NCBI GenBank assembly: GCA_963965975.1
Contig: OZ014412.1
Location: forward strand, 15,491,349-15,555,348
Direction: 5' to 3'
Length of the DNA: 64,000 nt
Origin: Xestospongia bergquistia
Lineage: Eukaryota > Porifera > Demospongiae > Haplosclerida > Petrosiidae
In this document: positions 1 to 11,843 of the stretch, piece by piece
How positions within the stretch are numbered: the stretch's first letter is position 1
Layout of the letters: each line of letters begins with the position of its first letter
Notes under the pieces: generated by a model
What the model saw: only the letters and a program-made list of their open reading frames with translations
What the model was told of the DNA's origin: nothing
Database searches by the model: none
Made by a program: the position numbers and the translations under genes

Positions 1-2099
1 ATGGATTGTGTCATTTTCAACTGAAGCCAGGGTTTCCATGGTTCCTGAATTCCCAAAAGTCAAAACTAGTCTGACTCAGTGTGTTTGAAGCCATGAGCAA
101 AGAGACAGATAAGAATTTAACTGAATTAACAAATTGTTCTGGTTAGTTCAGTTGTAAACAGCATCTACTCATTGCTTCAATTATTAGGCAATAAACATCT
201 TTTTAGCTCTTAGTTGGCTTATACATATTAAATTAGACTAGGTTTGTCTTTTTGGATAATTCAATATTATGGTAACCAATGCTTCAGTTGAAATGACATA
301 ATACTTTTGTAAGTGTATATACTTGATGCTAACAAAGGACAATGTATATTTACCTATGTTTTTTTATACAAGTATGGTGTTTGAAAGCATATTTTAAGTG
401 AGAATGCCTCACTAAAACCTTATAACTTGCAGATACTAGGTTATTGTGATTATTTGATATACTGTTGAAATAAATGGTATCTGTATGTATTAGATGTGTT
501 GTTGTGGTATTTGCTATAAGAAAGTATGAATAGTTGTTTATTGATTGTAATTGATCTGGCTAATGATATCATTGATTTCAAACATTTTAATTTCTTAGCC
601 AAAAAGTGGTATAAATACCAAGGAATTGGACTAAAGTCATCAGATGATTAAGTTAGTGGGCGTTGAGATAAGCTATAGAATCCTATAAAGCTAACCAGAT
701 AATCAATTATTTCCCACTACATGTTACTAACTATTAATTAAGCATGACCACCAAACAAGTTAGGCTTCTTTCCTTGACTTAACTATACATGTACATATTA
801 CTATTACAATATTGGGCTTCCTACCTTCTAAGGACATTTACATATAGTTGTTAGACCTTTCCATATGTTAGCATGTGATGTAGCGGTCTATAAGTGATCA
901 CTTAATCAATCAAACAGTACATTTGCTTTGTAAGGTCTACCTTTAAGTACATTGCTATAGTGAATAAGACCTGACTTTGAAATCCCATACATGCTGTTAA
1001 TACTTTTCAATGTATTTTGTAGGCATCTATACATGAGTTGGTAAAAACAACCAATCTATTTTAGCAGTGTGCAAGATTTTATAGTACCTAAAGAATGAAG
1101 ATATATTGATGACTTAATGTATAAACACATAAGCGAATTTGATATTTGCTAACATCAACAAACTACCATAATTTTTAAAGGAAATAATTGTTACATTCAT
1201 TTAAAATAGCATATATTTTAGTTTTTAAACTACTATTTTAATATACAGACACACTACCAGTGAACATTACTTGTGTTATACATTAGTATACATTACAAAT
1301 ACACATCTTATGTGTAATATTAATAGTATGATAATATTATGCCAAACTAAAAATACTATCATTATCCAAGATAACTAATTTAATAGTGTTAATAATTTTT
1401 AAATGAGATGTTCATACTAGTGTTGTCAGTAGATAACATATTGTTTATGACAGTTCCAATTAATGTGTGTATTTCCGTTTTCCCCTTTCAATATCTTGAA
1501 ATGTCATTATGGTGTTTATCAAAACATGTTGACAAAAACACAGTGCATTAATTGTATATAATTAATTAGTGAAATATTCATTTTCCAAATGATTAATTGC
1601 TTAGTGAATTCCTTCTGAACATGCTCTAGATCTATTGATATATATAATATTCCTTAACACATTATGAGATAAGGGCAGCCCTGAATTATTAATATCAGCT
1701 TCTGTAGATGTTGATTGCATGGTAGACTAATTATGGGTAGTTAGTTGTATGAGATCTGTTGCCATCATAGGTAGGTCTTCTCTGATATTATCATCACATG
1801 TCAGCTTATGTTTTTTCATTTGTTGCTTTCAATGTATATAATTCATAGTACAGTTAATTATATTCATAGTACTTAAGCTGGTCATGAGCTGACTCTTCCT
1901 CCTTGTGAGTCAAAGTTATTAAAATCCTCGAAATATGGTCAACTAACAATACTTTTAAAATAAATTTTGACAAATTTTCTTCAAAAAAACAATGAAAGAA
2001 GAAACTACCAATATATTAAACTGCACTACAAAATAAAGCATTGTACAATAATATATAGTATACATTGTCATATAATAGGCCTAAATGAGTTTAGATATA
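1..2099. repeat. Diverged duplicated non-coding segment (unit A flank)
   Basis: I see no gene here. Bases 1-45 match 20149-20190 and 32475-32516, and the stretch from about 140 to 1650 is repeated at 7320-8470 and more loosely at 20149-21200 and 32475-33530. The part at 1770-1990 resembles 21180-21400. This is an older copy of the duplicated protease unit, diverged by many substitutions and small indels. Confidence 0.6.
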
Positions 2100-2395
2100 G
2101 TGAAGGAATAACTGTTTATTAAACTGCCGTCATAATAACAAATCCAAATTTATAGTTTATAGAAATGTGACCTGGTGATATGAGTGGCTCTGTTATGAGT
2201 AGAATAACCTTTAGCATGAACACCATAGATGATACGAGATCTACTACTGAAGTAGACAACACTACCACTCATTCCATGAGCTGTATAACAAACATAACAA
2301 TACTGTCCTCTAAAGTTAATGTCATAAAATGAACTATCCACTATACAGACAGTTCTGGTTAGTTCAGTTGAAATAGTATTCACTAATAGCTTCAT
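2100..2395 (-). pseudogene. C-terminal relic of second-subfamily V8-like serine protease
   Basis: A minus-strand open stretch ending at 2150 reads like the last third of an S1B protease: it holds GMSGS (catalytic-serine motif), then RIIYGVHA and ITRSHFYKL. These match the degenerate protease at 40319-41120 better than the intact genes. No signal peptide, propeptide or catalytic histidine region lies upstream, and the normal C-terminal tail is missing. It is a decayed fragment in unit A. The histidine in YGVHA sits where V8 protease has the S1-pocket histidine. Confidence 0.65.
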
Positions 2396-2800
2396 AAATA
2401 ACTGGAGTTGGCTTACACATATTAAATTAGACTAAGTTTGGCTTTTGATAATTCAGTATTATGGTAGTCAATGCTTCAGTTGAAATGATACAATACTTTC
2501 GTAAGTGTATACTTGATGCTAACAAAGGACAATGTATATTTACCTATGTTCTTTTGTATATGTAACAAGTATGGCATTTGAAAGCATATTTTTAAGTGAC
2601 ACTCCCTTACTAAAACCTTATACTTGCACATACTAGGTTATTGTGATTACTTGATATACCATTGAAAAAATGTATATGGTATATGTATGTAATAGATGTC
2701 TTACTGTGGTATTTGCCATAAGAAAGTATGAATAGGTTTGAAGCAGATGTCAGGTACATGCAGATATATACATAGAGATTGTCAAAAACATGCTTGAATA
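2340..2800. repeat. Third copy of the 140-1650 / 7320-8470 repeat
   Basis: Bases 2400-2780 repeat 220-540 and 7400-7740 at high identity, including the stretch beginning 'acaatactttcgtaag'. I see no gene in it. The rest to about 3290 shows no recognisable feature. Confidence 0.5.
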
Positions 2801-3479
2801 ACATATTTTAAATTTACTAGAGATGGGTACTGTACCACCATTCATTGGTTTTTATTTAAAAAGTTGGCCTGAAAAATTACAGACTCATGAATAATAAAAA
2901 GTAATCTTTAAATAAAGTTCTTTTGAACAATTGTGAGTTTTGGTAAAGATTTTGGCTCAAACATTATGACACTGGCCTAACTCACTTTGACCCGTTTCTC
3001 TGTATGACATTTTATAATAGTGTCAATTCCCATTCTTATCAATTATATATTATGGCTGAGTACATAGCACATAGTCACACAGACAAATAAACTACTATAA
3101 TCATCACATACTCACAGCAATTGCACTTCAATTTGGTGGTCTCATCCTGATTTTATTTGTGTGTATGCCTTTGTTACCGACTTAAAAGCAGATGTAACTT
3201 TATTTACTTGATGAAAGTGGAATTTATTTTTATTCAAAGTTAATTTAATAATTGTAATGTGACTGTATATAGCTTATCTTCTGAGACATTCAAGGGTCAC
3301 AAATCACTTTTTGATTAGCCGATTGCTTTTAGTAAAAATACACCACACACTTGATGGTAGTTAAAATCAGTCTGTCTGTTTAAAGGAGGACATTCAAGGA
3401 TGTACATGCATTATCATATACTATATTTATGTCTAAATCTCATATAGTTATTATGATGACTAACAGATACTGGTACTGG

Positions 3480-3800
3480 AAAAAGCAATGAGAAAACTAA
3501 ATAAAGAGAAACAGAAAAATGTTAGAGAAAATCGTGGAAAGACTCACAACATATAGACAGAGAAGAAAAGAAAGCAGAGAGAGAAGAAGGAAAACAAGAA
3601 AGGCTTGACGATGAGAGACAGACAAAGAAACTAAAAAGCAGCAAAAGCTGGAAAGAAAGGCTTGTGATAGACAGAAAAAGACAAAGGAATGAAGAGAAAC
3701 AGAAACAGCTGAAAGAAGACAAGTAAGGGTTGCTAGCAAAAGACCGTGATGAAGTAAAAAAAAGAGAAGCAGTCAGAACAGTAAGAAGAGACAAAGTTGA
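3480..3800. repeat. Decayed purine-rich minisatellite (unit A copy)
   Basis: The plus strand is purine-rich with imperfect repeats of 'gagaagcag', 'gacaaagaga' and 'aggcttg'. It corresponds to the regular 117-bp array at 16431-16790 and 28757-29116, with surrounding sequence homologous from about 3290 to 4010. The pyrimidine-rich minus strand gives long Ser/Leu/Phe-rich open frames that look like composition artefacts. Confidence 0.55.
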
Positions 3801-4009
3801 GACTTATGAAAGACAGACAAAGACCAAGGGAATGAACACAAGCAGAGTGTAAATAAAAGATAATAAAGACAGGTTAGACAAAGACAGAGATCTACCAATG
3901 AATGTATTGAAGAGAGCATTATAGGGAGCGAGATATGATAAAACTAGTGATAATTGTTGCATGGAAATATGCAACATTTCAAACAACTCTGAATCTTTCA
4001 ATCGGACAT

Positions 4010-7000
4010 GGAGTCATTACACTTTATAATTTGCTTGAATCTTTTCTATTAATTACATTGGTATCATGTACTATGGAATATTGTTAATGCTCACATATTT
4101 AGTAGTTTTAAAGTTGTTTTCTGCAGAGAACAATATGAATCCATTATTATAAATAATACATATCTTCATTTATCAATGACTTTTAGTTCATTAATTCACT
4201 AAAACTATTATATATACATTATGATGGAATTGTTTAACACACACAGCTCAGGCTCATTCCACTATGTTTGTTTATATATACAGTCTAATTACCTTATAAT
4301 TATTAAGTGTAATAATTCTAAGTATTCCCTTTCCATGTGATGAGATGTGATGACTATAAACAATAATGGAGTATATTGAGAAGTGCTTTACTTAAAAACA
4401 AAAAGAGAGATAAGGTAAGTTGTAATCATAGATATTAGAGTTGTAATTCAGTTCATCCCACAAGATCAACTCTCACATAATTAGCTCTTTTTTGATCAAT
4501 CCCAACTCAATTTTAATTACTGTCAAATTTTTGTTACACTTAACTTCCTCTAACCTCTTTGAACAATTAACCTTTTTTACTAACTATCAATTTCCTGTTG
4601 TTATAATATTAAAATTACTTATCAAAAATGACTTTCACAATTAAAGAAACTTGAAAAGTTACTTACATACCAGTTTATGACTATTATTAAAAGCTAATCC
4701 GTTTAAATATAGGAGTCTACTCATTTACTTTTCTACATAAGATATCGTTAAATGATCATATAAAATGATTTTATTAGAGTTGAAACACTTAGGGTACAAT
4801 GTCACAGGAACTAGAAAAAGCATGTCAGCATATTGTGGTTTACATTACATTTGTTATTTGCCATATTATATTATTACATTATCAATTTGGTAAGCCTCTA
4901 CAGGATTACTTGAAAATGAGCATATGTTAAGTCAACATACTATCAATTCACAAAACCTAATATTTCAATGATCTAGTGAGTCAAAGGCATATCTACATAA
5001 GGGCAGACTAGGGCATTGCCCTACTAAAAATTTTCCACTATGAACTTTTAAATAGATTTTATAATTTATTTATAGACACTCCTACTTGGCACTGAATACT
5101 TCATAGCTTCACAGCACTGTTTAATTAGTTTACATAATACTTCACAGGTCTATCCACTTACAGTAATTAAACCACATGGTGTGTTTAACCAGCTGACTAT
5201 TACTGGTACAACAATGAAACAGAGAACAGCAATTATGGAATTTTGGGTTGGAAACTGTAAGAGTTCTAGAGTTGAATCAGTAGATTCAATTTATTCAGTT
5301 GATGTTGAACTTGAAGTTAGCGACAGCAAGGTTATTGAGAGTGATACTAATAATAGTAAATCATTATCACAGTCACCACGTATGAGTCACTAGATAAACT
5401 ATTGCTTGTAGTTAGGTGTGAAGCTAGCACAGTCTGTTCAGATTATAATCCTTTAGTTATTAAATCTGCACAAGTACACAAGAACACTAAAATACCTTTG
5501 TTATAACTAGAAGTAATAGTAATTAATCAGTAGTTATTTAATATGAATATTAGTGAGCCCTACTATTCCACTAATCCTAGATATGCCTATGCATAGAGTC
5601 TCCTCATAGTACAAGCATGGCCTAAAATGAATGAGTTATAAACCTCAATATCTATTGTAGGCTTTCTATAAAAAATGTCTGTCTCACAAATTGATGGAGT
5701 AATTTGTTGTTACATCTAACAGCCCTTGCTAGAATTGGTATACCACAGCCATTATCAGAATGTTTCAGATATGAAACTCATTGTTGTTCTACATTTTTCT
5801 ATTACACTTCCATTAGACATAATACAAGAATTGCCTATTAATAAGCAATCATTTATATAAGGTTACTTCATATGCAAACGTGCTATATTATAATATAAGC
5901 AACAGGATTCTTTCAAATGTTATAGTACTTGAACTATATAGCCAATTTACTTAAGTCTATTAGTACAAGAATAGACCACATTTTCAATTTTTAGCAAGAC
6001 AACCCTTAATTGAGAAATATATAGATTATAAGTTCTTAAAAATTATCGTACATAATTTCAAAGAGAGATTTTTCAAACTCTAAATTCACTGTTCTGTTTA
6101 AGCATCTATATATATACATTACATTGTAACACTTCTTTATATTTAATATTTATTAACATAGACAAATGAACATATCTTGGCCCTGAAAGATCATAGCTTT
6201 AATTCCTATGTGTTAATTACTTGTTATATAATGAGCCACCTGTCTCTTTCCTGGTTTGTGAAGTCTTAGTATGTATCTCTAAATTCCTTGAAAGGCCTCT
6301 GTTGGTGAATTCACACTATTAGAAATCATTCAACCATAATTGCTTTAGTGAAAGATCATTGCCACTATCTCACAACTAGGGTTGCCTTTCCATGGAAGTT
6401 TATTACCAGAATTTTAAGTTATGATAATGACTATTAATATATATTTCACTTTATTCAATAATGCCAATAGTAAAAGTATTTATTCACATTTAATTAGGTA
6501 GTAAACAAGATGTATTGTTTAACTAAATATACTACTTTCATTACAAGTGTTAATGTTATTGAGGATGTTATATAGACATTTGTAAGATAAGAATATTAAC
6601 TTGAGTCAATAATATGTACATATAATAAGTCTAAGTGAATTTCTAAGTGATACTTCCTTACTATTGTAATTGTTGCTCTAAGAATTATTGTGTTTTAAGC
6701 ATGATTTATGGTAGACTTTTTAGCTAAATAGGCAAGCTTGACACATTGTAAAATATAATATCTAAAATGAGAAAATAGTGTACTATAAACAAAACAAATG
6801 CTAATTGTACATGCACTCATATTATGGTAGACATGTGGTACAAAATATCTATACATATTGATATACTTTAAGTACAAGGCAATGAACTAAAGTAGGTATA
6901 TTATACTGTTGAGCTAATATATAGCATAGTTTATTAGAGTAAGTATTATACAATAGGACTAATGCCTAAACATAATACATAACTTAGTTTCTTCTATAAA

Positions 7001-7320
7001 AACCATTTAGTTCATTTGTATAATCATCATGTTACATTTACTATTTTACTAGTAATGTTTATATTCTGAGAATCCACATGTGTTCCTTCATATGTTAATT
7101 TGTGTCTGTATGTACTCTGTTATACATTAGAGATAATGTAACATGAAACTCTATAGCTTAATCATTATGTATAATGTAATTGCTGGTCATTGTCTTTACA
7201 ATTTTGTGAAGTCATATTAGTCACTATACATTCCTTTGTAAGTTTAGTTGGTATACTAAAGGTACACTGAACTAATATAACTAGGGCTACCTTTATCTTA
7301 TATTATATTACAGTTCAACT
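4010..7320. repeat. Older copy of duplicated non-coding segment (unit A)
   Basis: No gene is supported. The interval is collinear but diverged relative to 17050-20150 and 29380-32470. It is interrupted by a transposon insertion at 4985-5588 that is absent from the other units. Confidence 0.55.
4985..5588 (+). mobile_element. ~604-bp non-autonomous DNA transposon, probably hAT-like
   Basis: The block is absent from the homologous sites at about 18470 and 30810, so it is an insertion into unit A. The ends form an 11-base inverted repeat, AGGCATATCTA at the left and TAGATATGCCT at the right. Inside, 5181-5393 has an open frame of 70 codons containing MKQRTAIMEFWVGNCK, which resembles the start of BED/ZMYM-type hAT transposases. 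No clean target-site duplication could be defined, so the superfamily is inference. Confidence 0.5.
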
Positions 7321-8470
7321 GTACCAATTCTAGTTAGTTCAGTTGTAAACAGGATCTGCTCATGGCTTCAATTATTGGGCAATAAACTGCTTTTTAGCTC
7401 TTAGTTAGCTTAATACATATTAAATTAGACTAGGTTTGTCTTTTTGGATAATTCAATATTATGGTAGTCAATGCTTCAGTTGAAATGACACAATACTTTC
7501 GTAAGTATATACTTGATGCTAAAATGTATATTTACCTATGTTCTTTTGTATATGTAACAAGTATGGCATTTGAAAGCATATTTTTAAGTGACACTCCCTT
7601 ACTAAAACCTTATACTTGCACATACCAGGTTATTGTGATTACTTGATATACCATTGAAAAATATTGCTATGGTATATGTATGTATTAGATGTGTTACTGT
7701 GGTATTTGCCATAAGAAAGTATGAATAGTTGTTTATTGATGGTAATTGATCTGGCTAATGATATCATAGAGTTCAAATTTCTTAGTGAAAAATTGTTTAA
7801 ATGCCAAGGAATTGGACTACAGTCATTACATGCATTTTCTGCATTAACTTAGTGGGTGTTGAATTAGAATCCTTCTAACCAGATATTTCCCACTACACAT
7901 TACTAACAATTAATTAAGCATAACCACCAAACAAGTTAGGCTTCTTTCCTTGACTTACCTATACATGTACATATTACTATTACAATATTGGGCTTCCTAC
8001 CTTCTAAGGACATTTAGATATAGTTGTTAGACCTTTCCATATGTTAGTCTGTCAGTAGTTCTTAAACTACTATTTTAATATACAGACACACTACCAGTGA
8101 ACATTACTTGTGTTATACATTAGTATACATTAAAAATACACATCTTATGTGTAGTATATTAATAGTATGATAATATTATGCCAAACTAAAAATACTATCA
8201 TTATCCAAGATAAAACTAATTTAAAAGTGTTAATAATTTTTAAATGAGTTTATTATACTAGTGTTGTTAATAGATAACATATTGTTATGACAGTTCCAAT
8301 CAATGTGTGTGTTTCCAATTTCCTCTTTCAATATCTTAATATGCATAATGTGCTTGTCCAAACATGTTGACAAAGACACAGTACATTAATGGTATATAAT
8401 AAATAAGTGAACTATTCATTTTGCAAATAATTAATTGCTAGGTGAATTCCTTCTGAATACACACTATTGT
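7320..8470. repeat. Direct repeat of the 140-1650 segment
   Basis: Long stretches match 140-1650, for example the AT-rich words around 8060-8250 against 1215-1410. No gene is seen. The two copies flank unit A material, consistent with unequal exchange. Confidence 0.55.
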
Positions 8471-8741
8471 TAGTGAATATCATTGTTAGAGAATGTTGTG
8501 TTATATTATAAGCGCGCTTGTGTTAGCATATCAGACAAACATTGTAATCACATTAAGTAGTTCAAGTAGTCTAGAACTATGCACAGACTGTATAGAACAT
8601 CCACTGGTCATTTTGGTTCTTAAAAAAATGTATAAAAATTAGAGATCAACATTTAACCATAACTTTGATATATGTGTACAATGTTGATTTTGACTCAATT
8701 GAAATACTCTCATTAATTTTATTGTTTTTTAATTGCTATAG

Positions 8742-8887
8742 GTTGTTATTATCAATTTGAAGCAAACACTAGTCAAGAAAGGTTTAGATATGACACTCAC
8801 AGAGCAATCTCTAATGCAGAAATGCAATTGTTTAAGACATCTCAGAGCAACAAATCAAACAGTGCAGTTTCAAGAAACTTACAATAG
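8742..8887 (+). other. Possible orphan exon or transposon coding scrap
   Basis: A splice-acceptor-like 'gctatag' is followed by 48 open codons up to a TAG. The peptide is mixed and hydrophilic (for example QERFRYDTHRAISNAEMQ), unlike the AT-driven translations around it. It lies in a stretch (8470-9060) with no clear partner in the other units, so it may come from an inserted element. I do not recognise the family. Confidence 0.25.
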
Positions 8888-9059
8888 ATGATCAAATTTA
8901 TTGGTAAGAACAATGCAAAGTTAAACTGCTTTGTCAGCACTCTTAAGTTATGATGAACTCATTTAAAAATAATTTTATTACAATTCTAATTAATGTACAG
9001 ACTCATAACTATTATCCCTAATGTGATTATGGTGTTTTATCTGACATGCTAGCATTAAC

Positions 9060-10539
9060 ACACCTATAATATTCTTTTGCACATTATGACATAAAGTTAT
9101 CCCTGAACTCTTTGAATATTTGGTGGCAAGTTGTGTGACATCTGTTGTCCTTATATGTATTCATGTTTTTTCAAGTATCTTTGAAAGTCTTCTCCAGAAG
9201 ACAATAATATTAATATTACTAAGAATACAATGATGTGCAGGATTTGCCTCGTGCAATAGACAGCTATTACATGTGAATATGATCTCTTAGTCTATCCAGA
9301 ATAAATGCTAACTAGCCATGATTCCATAGCCTTGGAAAAGTGTATACTGCAGCATTGACCAAAAACACCTTTTGTGAATGACCATATAAGGAAGTATGTA
9401 ATCATATTCATAGCTAGTTAACCATTTCATAATTTCTCTAAGTTTCCGAGTAAGGTCAGGAATTGACTACTATAGTTTGCCTAATGCTACAATAGCTTTT
9501 GAATGGTTTTGTACAGCCTCCTTCCTGGTTTGCGAGGCTATGGACTCCTACTTCAATATACATAGCTTCTATAACTTATTTTTTAATCTTACACTTTTAA
9601 ATTGACAAATCAGTTGTTATAGTGCCTTCTATCTGATCTACTACAAGTATCTTTAATGTTTGGTAGAATATGTCCAAAAAGTAAAATAAAAATTACTTAT
9701 TTTCTTTTACAATATGAATCATTGTATTTGAGCTTAACTAAATAAGGTGTGGTCATGTTTGTTCATTAAATTTTGTAGCCTATAACAGGAAAGAAAGACA
9801 GTAGACCACACGCTTAATTGTTTATTGTTATGGCAGTATTGATGTATGTAATTCACTGACTATAGTAGTAACTATTTTAACATGCCAAAATTCTTAGGAT
9901 TATACAACCTTTATTGCTCTTTCATTTAGTCAGAAAGCCTACTGTACATGTGTCACTGCAAATCACTTGAGAGAGAACATACAAAGATTTTGAGAAGGAA
10001 CAAACAAATCTGTTTATTCAACTAGACAACTTCTACAGCAGTTAAATAATTTGTTTGTAGCTGTAAATAATTATTTGTTTGCTAAAATGCTTCTGTACTA
10101 ACTGTATTTATTGCATAATTTTTTTGGGTGATGGTTAATATGATGTACATTAAAGTAGAGCTGGCTTTGTCTAAATAACAAGTATATTTAGTCCTCGTAC
10201 ATCAACTATACTTGTCTACAAGAAGTTAGAACCATCTCTATCCACAACAGTAAATGTTAATAGTAGACCAAGTTCTTGCACTTCTGTGAACTCTTACAAG
10301 TGCATCTTGTTCCAGTTACTATCTCTCTTTTTTACATCACATATTTACAAAATATACTTAGTTTGTACTATATTGGAAGTTGTCTTAAGAATGAACTTTT
10401 TTGAAGACATATCAGAATGCAAAAATCCCACTACATGAAAAAAAGGAAACTACCAATAATTAAAATGGTGTAAAACAACATAAAGTAATTGTGATGTTAT
10501 ACACTAGGCCTAATTGAGTTTGATGCCAATATTAGGCAT
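9060..10539. other. Intergenic, partly homologous to 21480-22288 and 33800-34624
   Basis: From about 9660 onward the sequence is a diverged copy of the DNA downstream of genes 2 and 3. I see no gene. No AATAAA signal for the gene at 10540-11766 is evident close to its stop codon. Confidence 0.5.
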
Positions 10540-11766
10540 TTAATAACCACGATAGTAACGGATCCAGCTTTGGAGGTGATTAAAAACTGAACGTGTGATA
10601 AGAGGTCCTCCATTAAAAAGTGTGGTAGTTCCTCTGTAGTAAGCATATGCGACAATACCATATATGATACGATTAGGACGACCGTAACGGAAGTAAGCAT
10701 AGGCACCACTACCACTTGTTCCACCAGCTATATCACAAGGGAATTTCATCATTCGTCCATAGTTGAAGAAACCAGATATTCTGCAGTTAGAGTGCCACAT
10801 ACACCTTCCTGGTTTGTCACCAGGATAACCATTTATATAAATGTAGTACCTTGGCATTGGGTAGCGCCATCCAAAGGCCATCCAGTTGTTATAATAAGCA
10901 TATGTGATTATTATTGCAACATCATAATGTTGATAACGGTAACGATACCATCCATAATAGGTGACAGCTCGGTGCCAGTTGTAGTAAATTCCATTGTTTG
11001 GGTTACAATTCTTTGCACGACGAAATTGTAGACGGCTGTACCATCCACTTGGACTGTTGTTACCTCTATGTACACAGTGACCAGCTGTGAGGATGGTCCT
11101 GCCACGAACGAATGTTCCGGTGCAGCCAATATCAATTCTACCCATTGTCCTCCATGGATAACGTATAAGATAATAATGAGATACTTTTACACGAGTATCA
11201 GGTGGAATAACTCCAATTGTTCGTTTCTTAATATTATGTGCTTCCTCAAGAACATCTTCTAGATCATCAGTGTCTCCAACACTCTCATTCTCACCAGGAT
11301 CTTCCTCACTAAAAACATCTTCCTCTTCAGTATTACCAGGAAGACTAGGACCTTCCTCTTCAGTGTTACCAGGACTACTACTAGGACCTTCAGAATCTAG
11401 AGTATCGGTATCTTCGTTAGTGCTAGGGTCTTCAGAAACAAAAGGATGAGGATGAGAAGGGTCATCACTTTTTAGAGGATGAGGATGAGAAGGGTCATCA
11501 CTTTTTTCTTCCGTTTGTACAGCCATCTTGTCCATCACTTCTTTTAAAGTTCCCATTGTTTCCCATCCATCGCTAGTAACTGACACCCATCGTTGAGCTT
11601 GGAAATCTTCAGCTGTGCCTTCTTTTGGGTTATTTTCATTGAATTTCACAATTTCATGGGTGATGTCTTTTATGTTGGAAAAGGTTATCTTTCGTCCTTT
11701 AGTTGCATCATCTGCATAAGCAGCTAGCATGCAAAAGCATGCAATGAAAAGGAGAGCACTTTGCAT
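10540..11766 (-). CDS. Secreted V8-like (S1B) serine protease, copy 1
   Basis: Single-exon gene of 408 residues. Residues 1-18 are a hydrophobic signal peptide. Residues 19-182 are an acidic pro-region with a duplicated SDDPSHPHP motif (residues 89-107) and two GNTEEE motifs. KKR at 180-182 is the likely activation site, leaving a 226-residue catalytic domain. The triad is visible: His230 in TAGHC, Asp282 in YDVAI and Ser351 in GGTSGSG. GYPGDKP at 313-319 followed by MW is a hallmark of Staphylococcus V8 / glutamyl endopeptidases (S1B, COG3591) rather than trypsins. Val372 sits where V8 has its S1-pocket His. The mature domain is very rich in Tyr (31) and Arg (25) and has no Glu. Expected role: extracellular or vesicular proteolysis; the substrate is unknown. 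The start is the first ATG, with a TATA box 71 bases upstream. Confidence 0.9.
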   Translation of the reverse strand: MQSALLFIACFCMLAAYADDATKGRKITFSNIKDITHEIVKFNENNPKEGTAEDFQAQRWVSVTSDGWETMGTLKEVMDKMAVQTEEKSDDPSHPHPLKSDDPSHPHPFVSEDPSTNEDTDTLDSEGPSSSPGNTEEEGPSLPGNTEEEDVFSEEDPGENESVGDTDDLEDVLEEAHNIKKRTIGVIPPDTRVKVSHYYLIRYPWRTMGRIDIGCTGTFVRGRTILTAGHCVHRGNNSPSGWYSRLQFRRAKNCNPNNGIYYNWHRAVTYYGWYRYRYQHYDVAIIITYAYYNNWMAFGWRYPMPRYYIYINGYPGDKPGRCMWHSNCRISGFFNYGRMMKFPCDIAGGTSGSGAYAYFRYGRPNRIIYGIVAYAYYRGTTTLFNGGPLITRSVFNHLQSWIRYYRGY

Positions 11767-11836
11767 TGTAAATCCACAAAAAGAGACTAAATCTGGTTTG
11801 CTGGATTTGTCTGCAGTAAAGCTGCAAATGCCTCAC

Positions 11837-11843
11837 TTTTATA
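11837..11843 (-). promoter_or_regulatory. TATA box of protease copy 1
   Basis: TATAAAA reads on the minus strand 71 bases upstream of the start codon. It is conserved at the same place in all four main-family copies, within an otherwise AT-rich leader that includes 'gctataaaagtgagg'. Confidence 0.65.

Noticed and set aside
10792-11031. Plus-strand and shifted frames inside the protease genes (also 22541-22780, 34877-35116, 42066-42305)
   Set aside because: Shadows of the real minus-strand genes, kept open by codon bias and copied with them.
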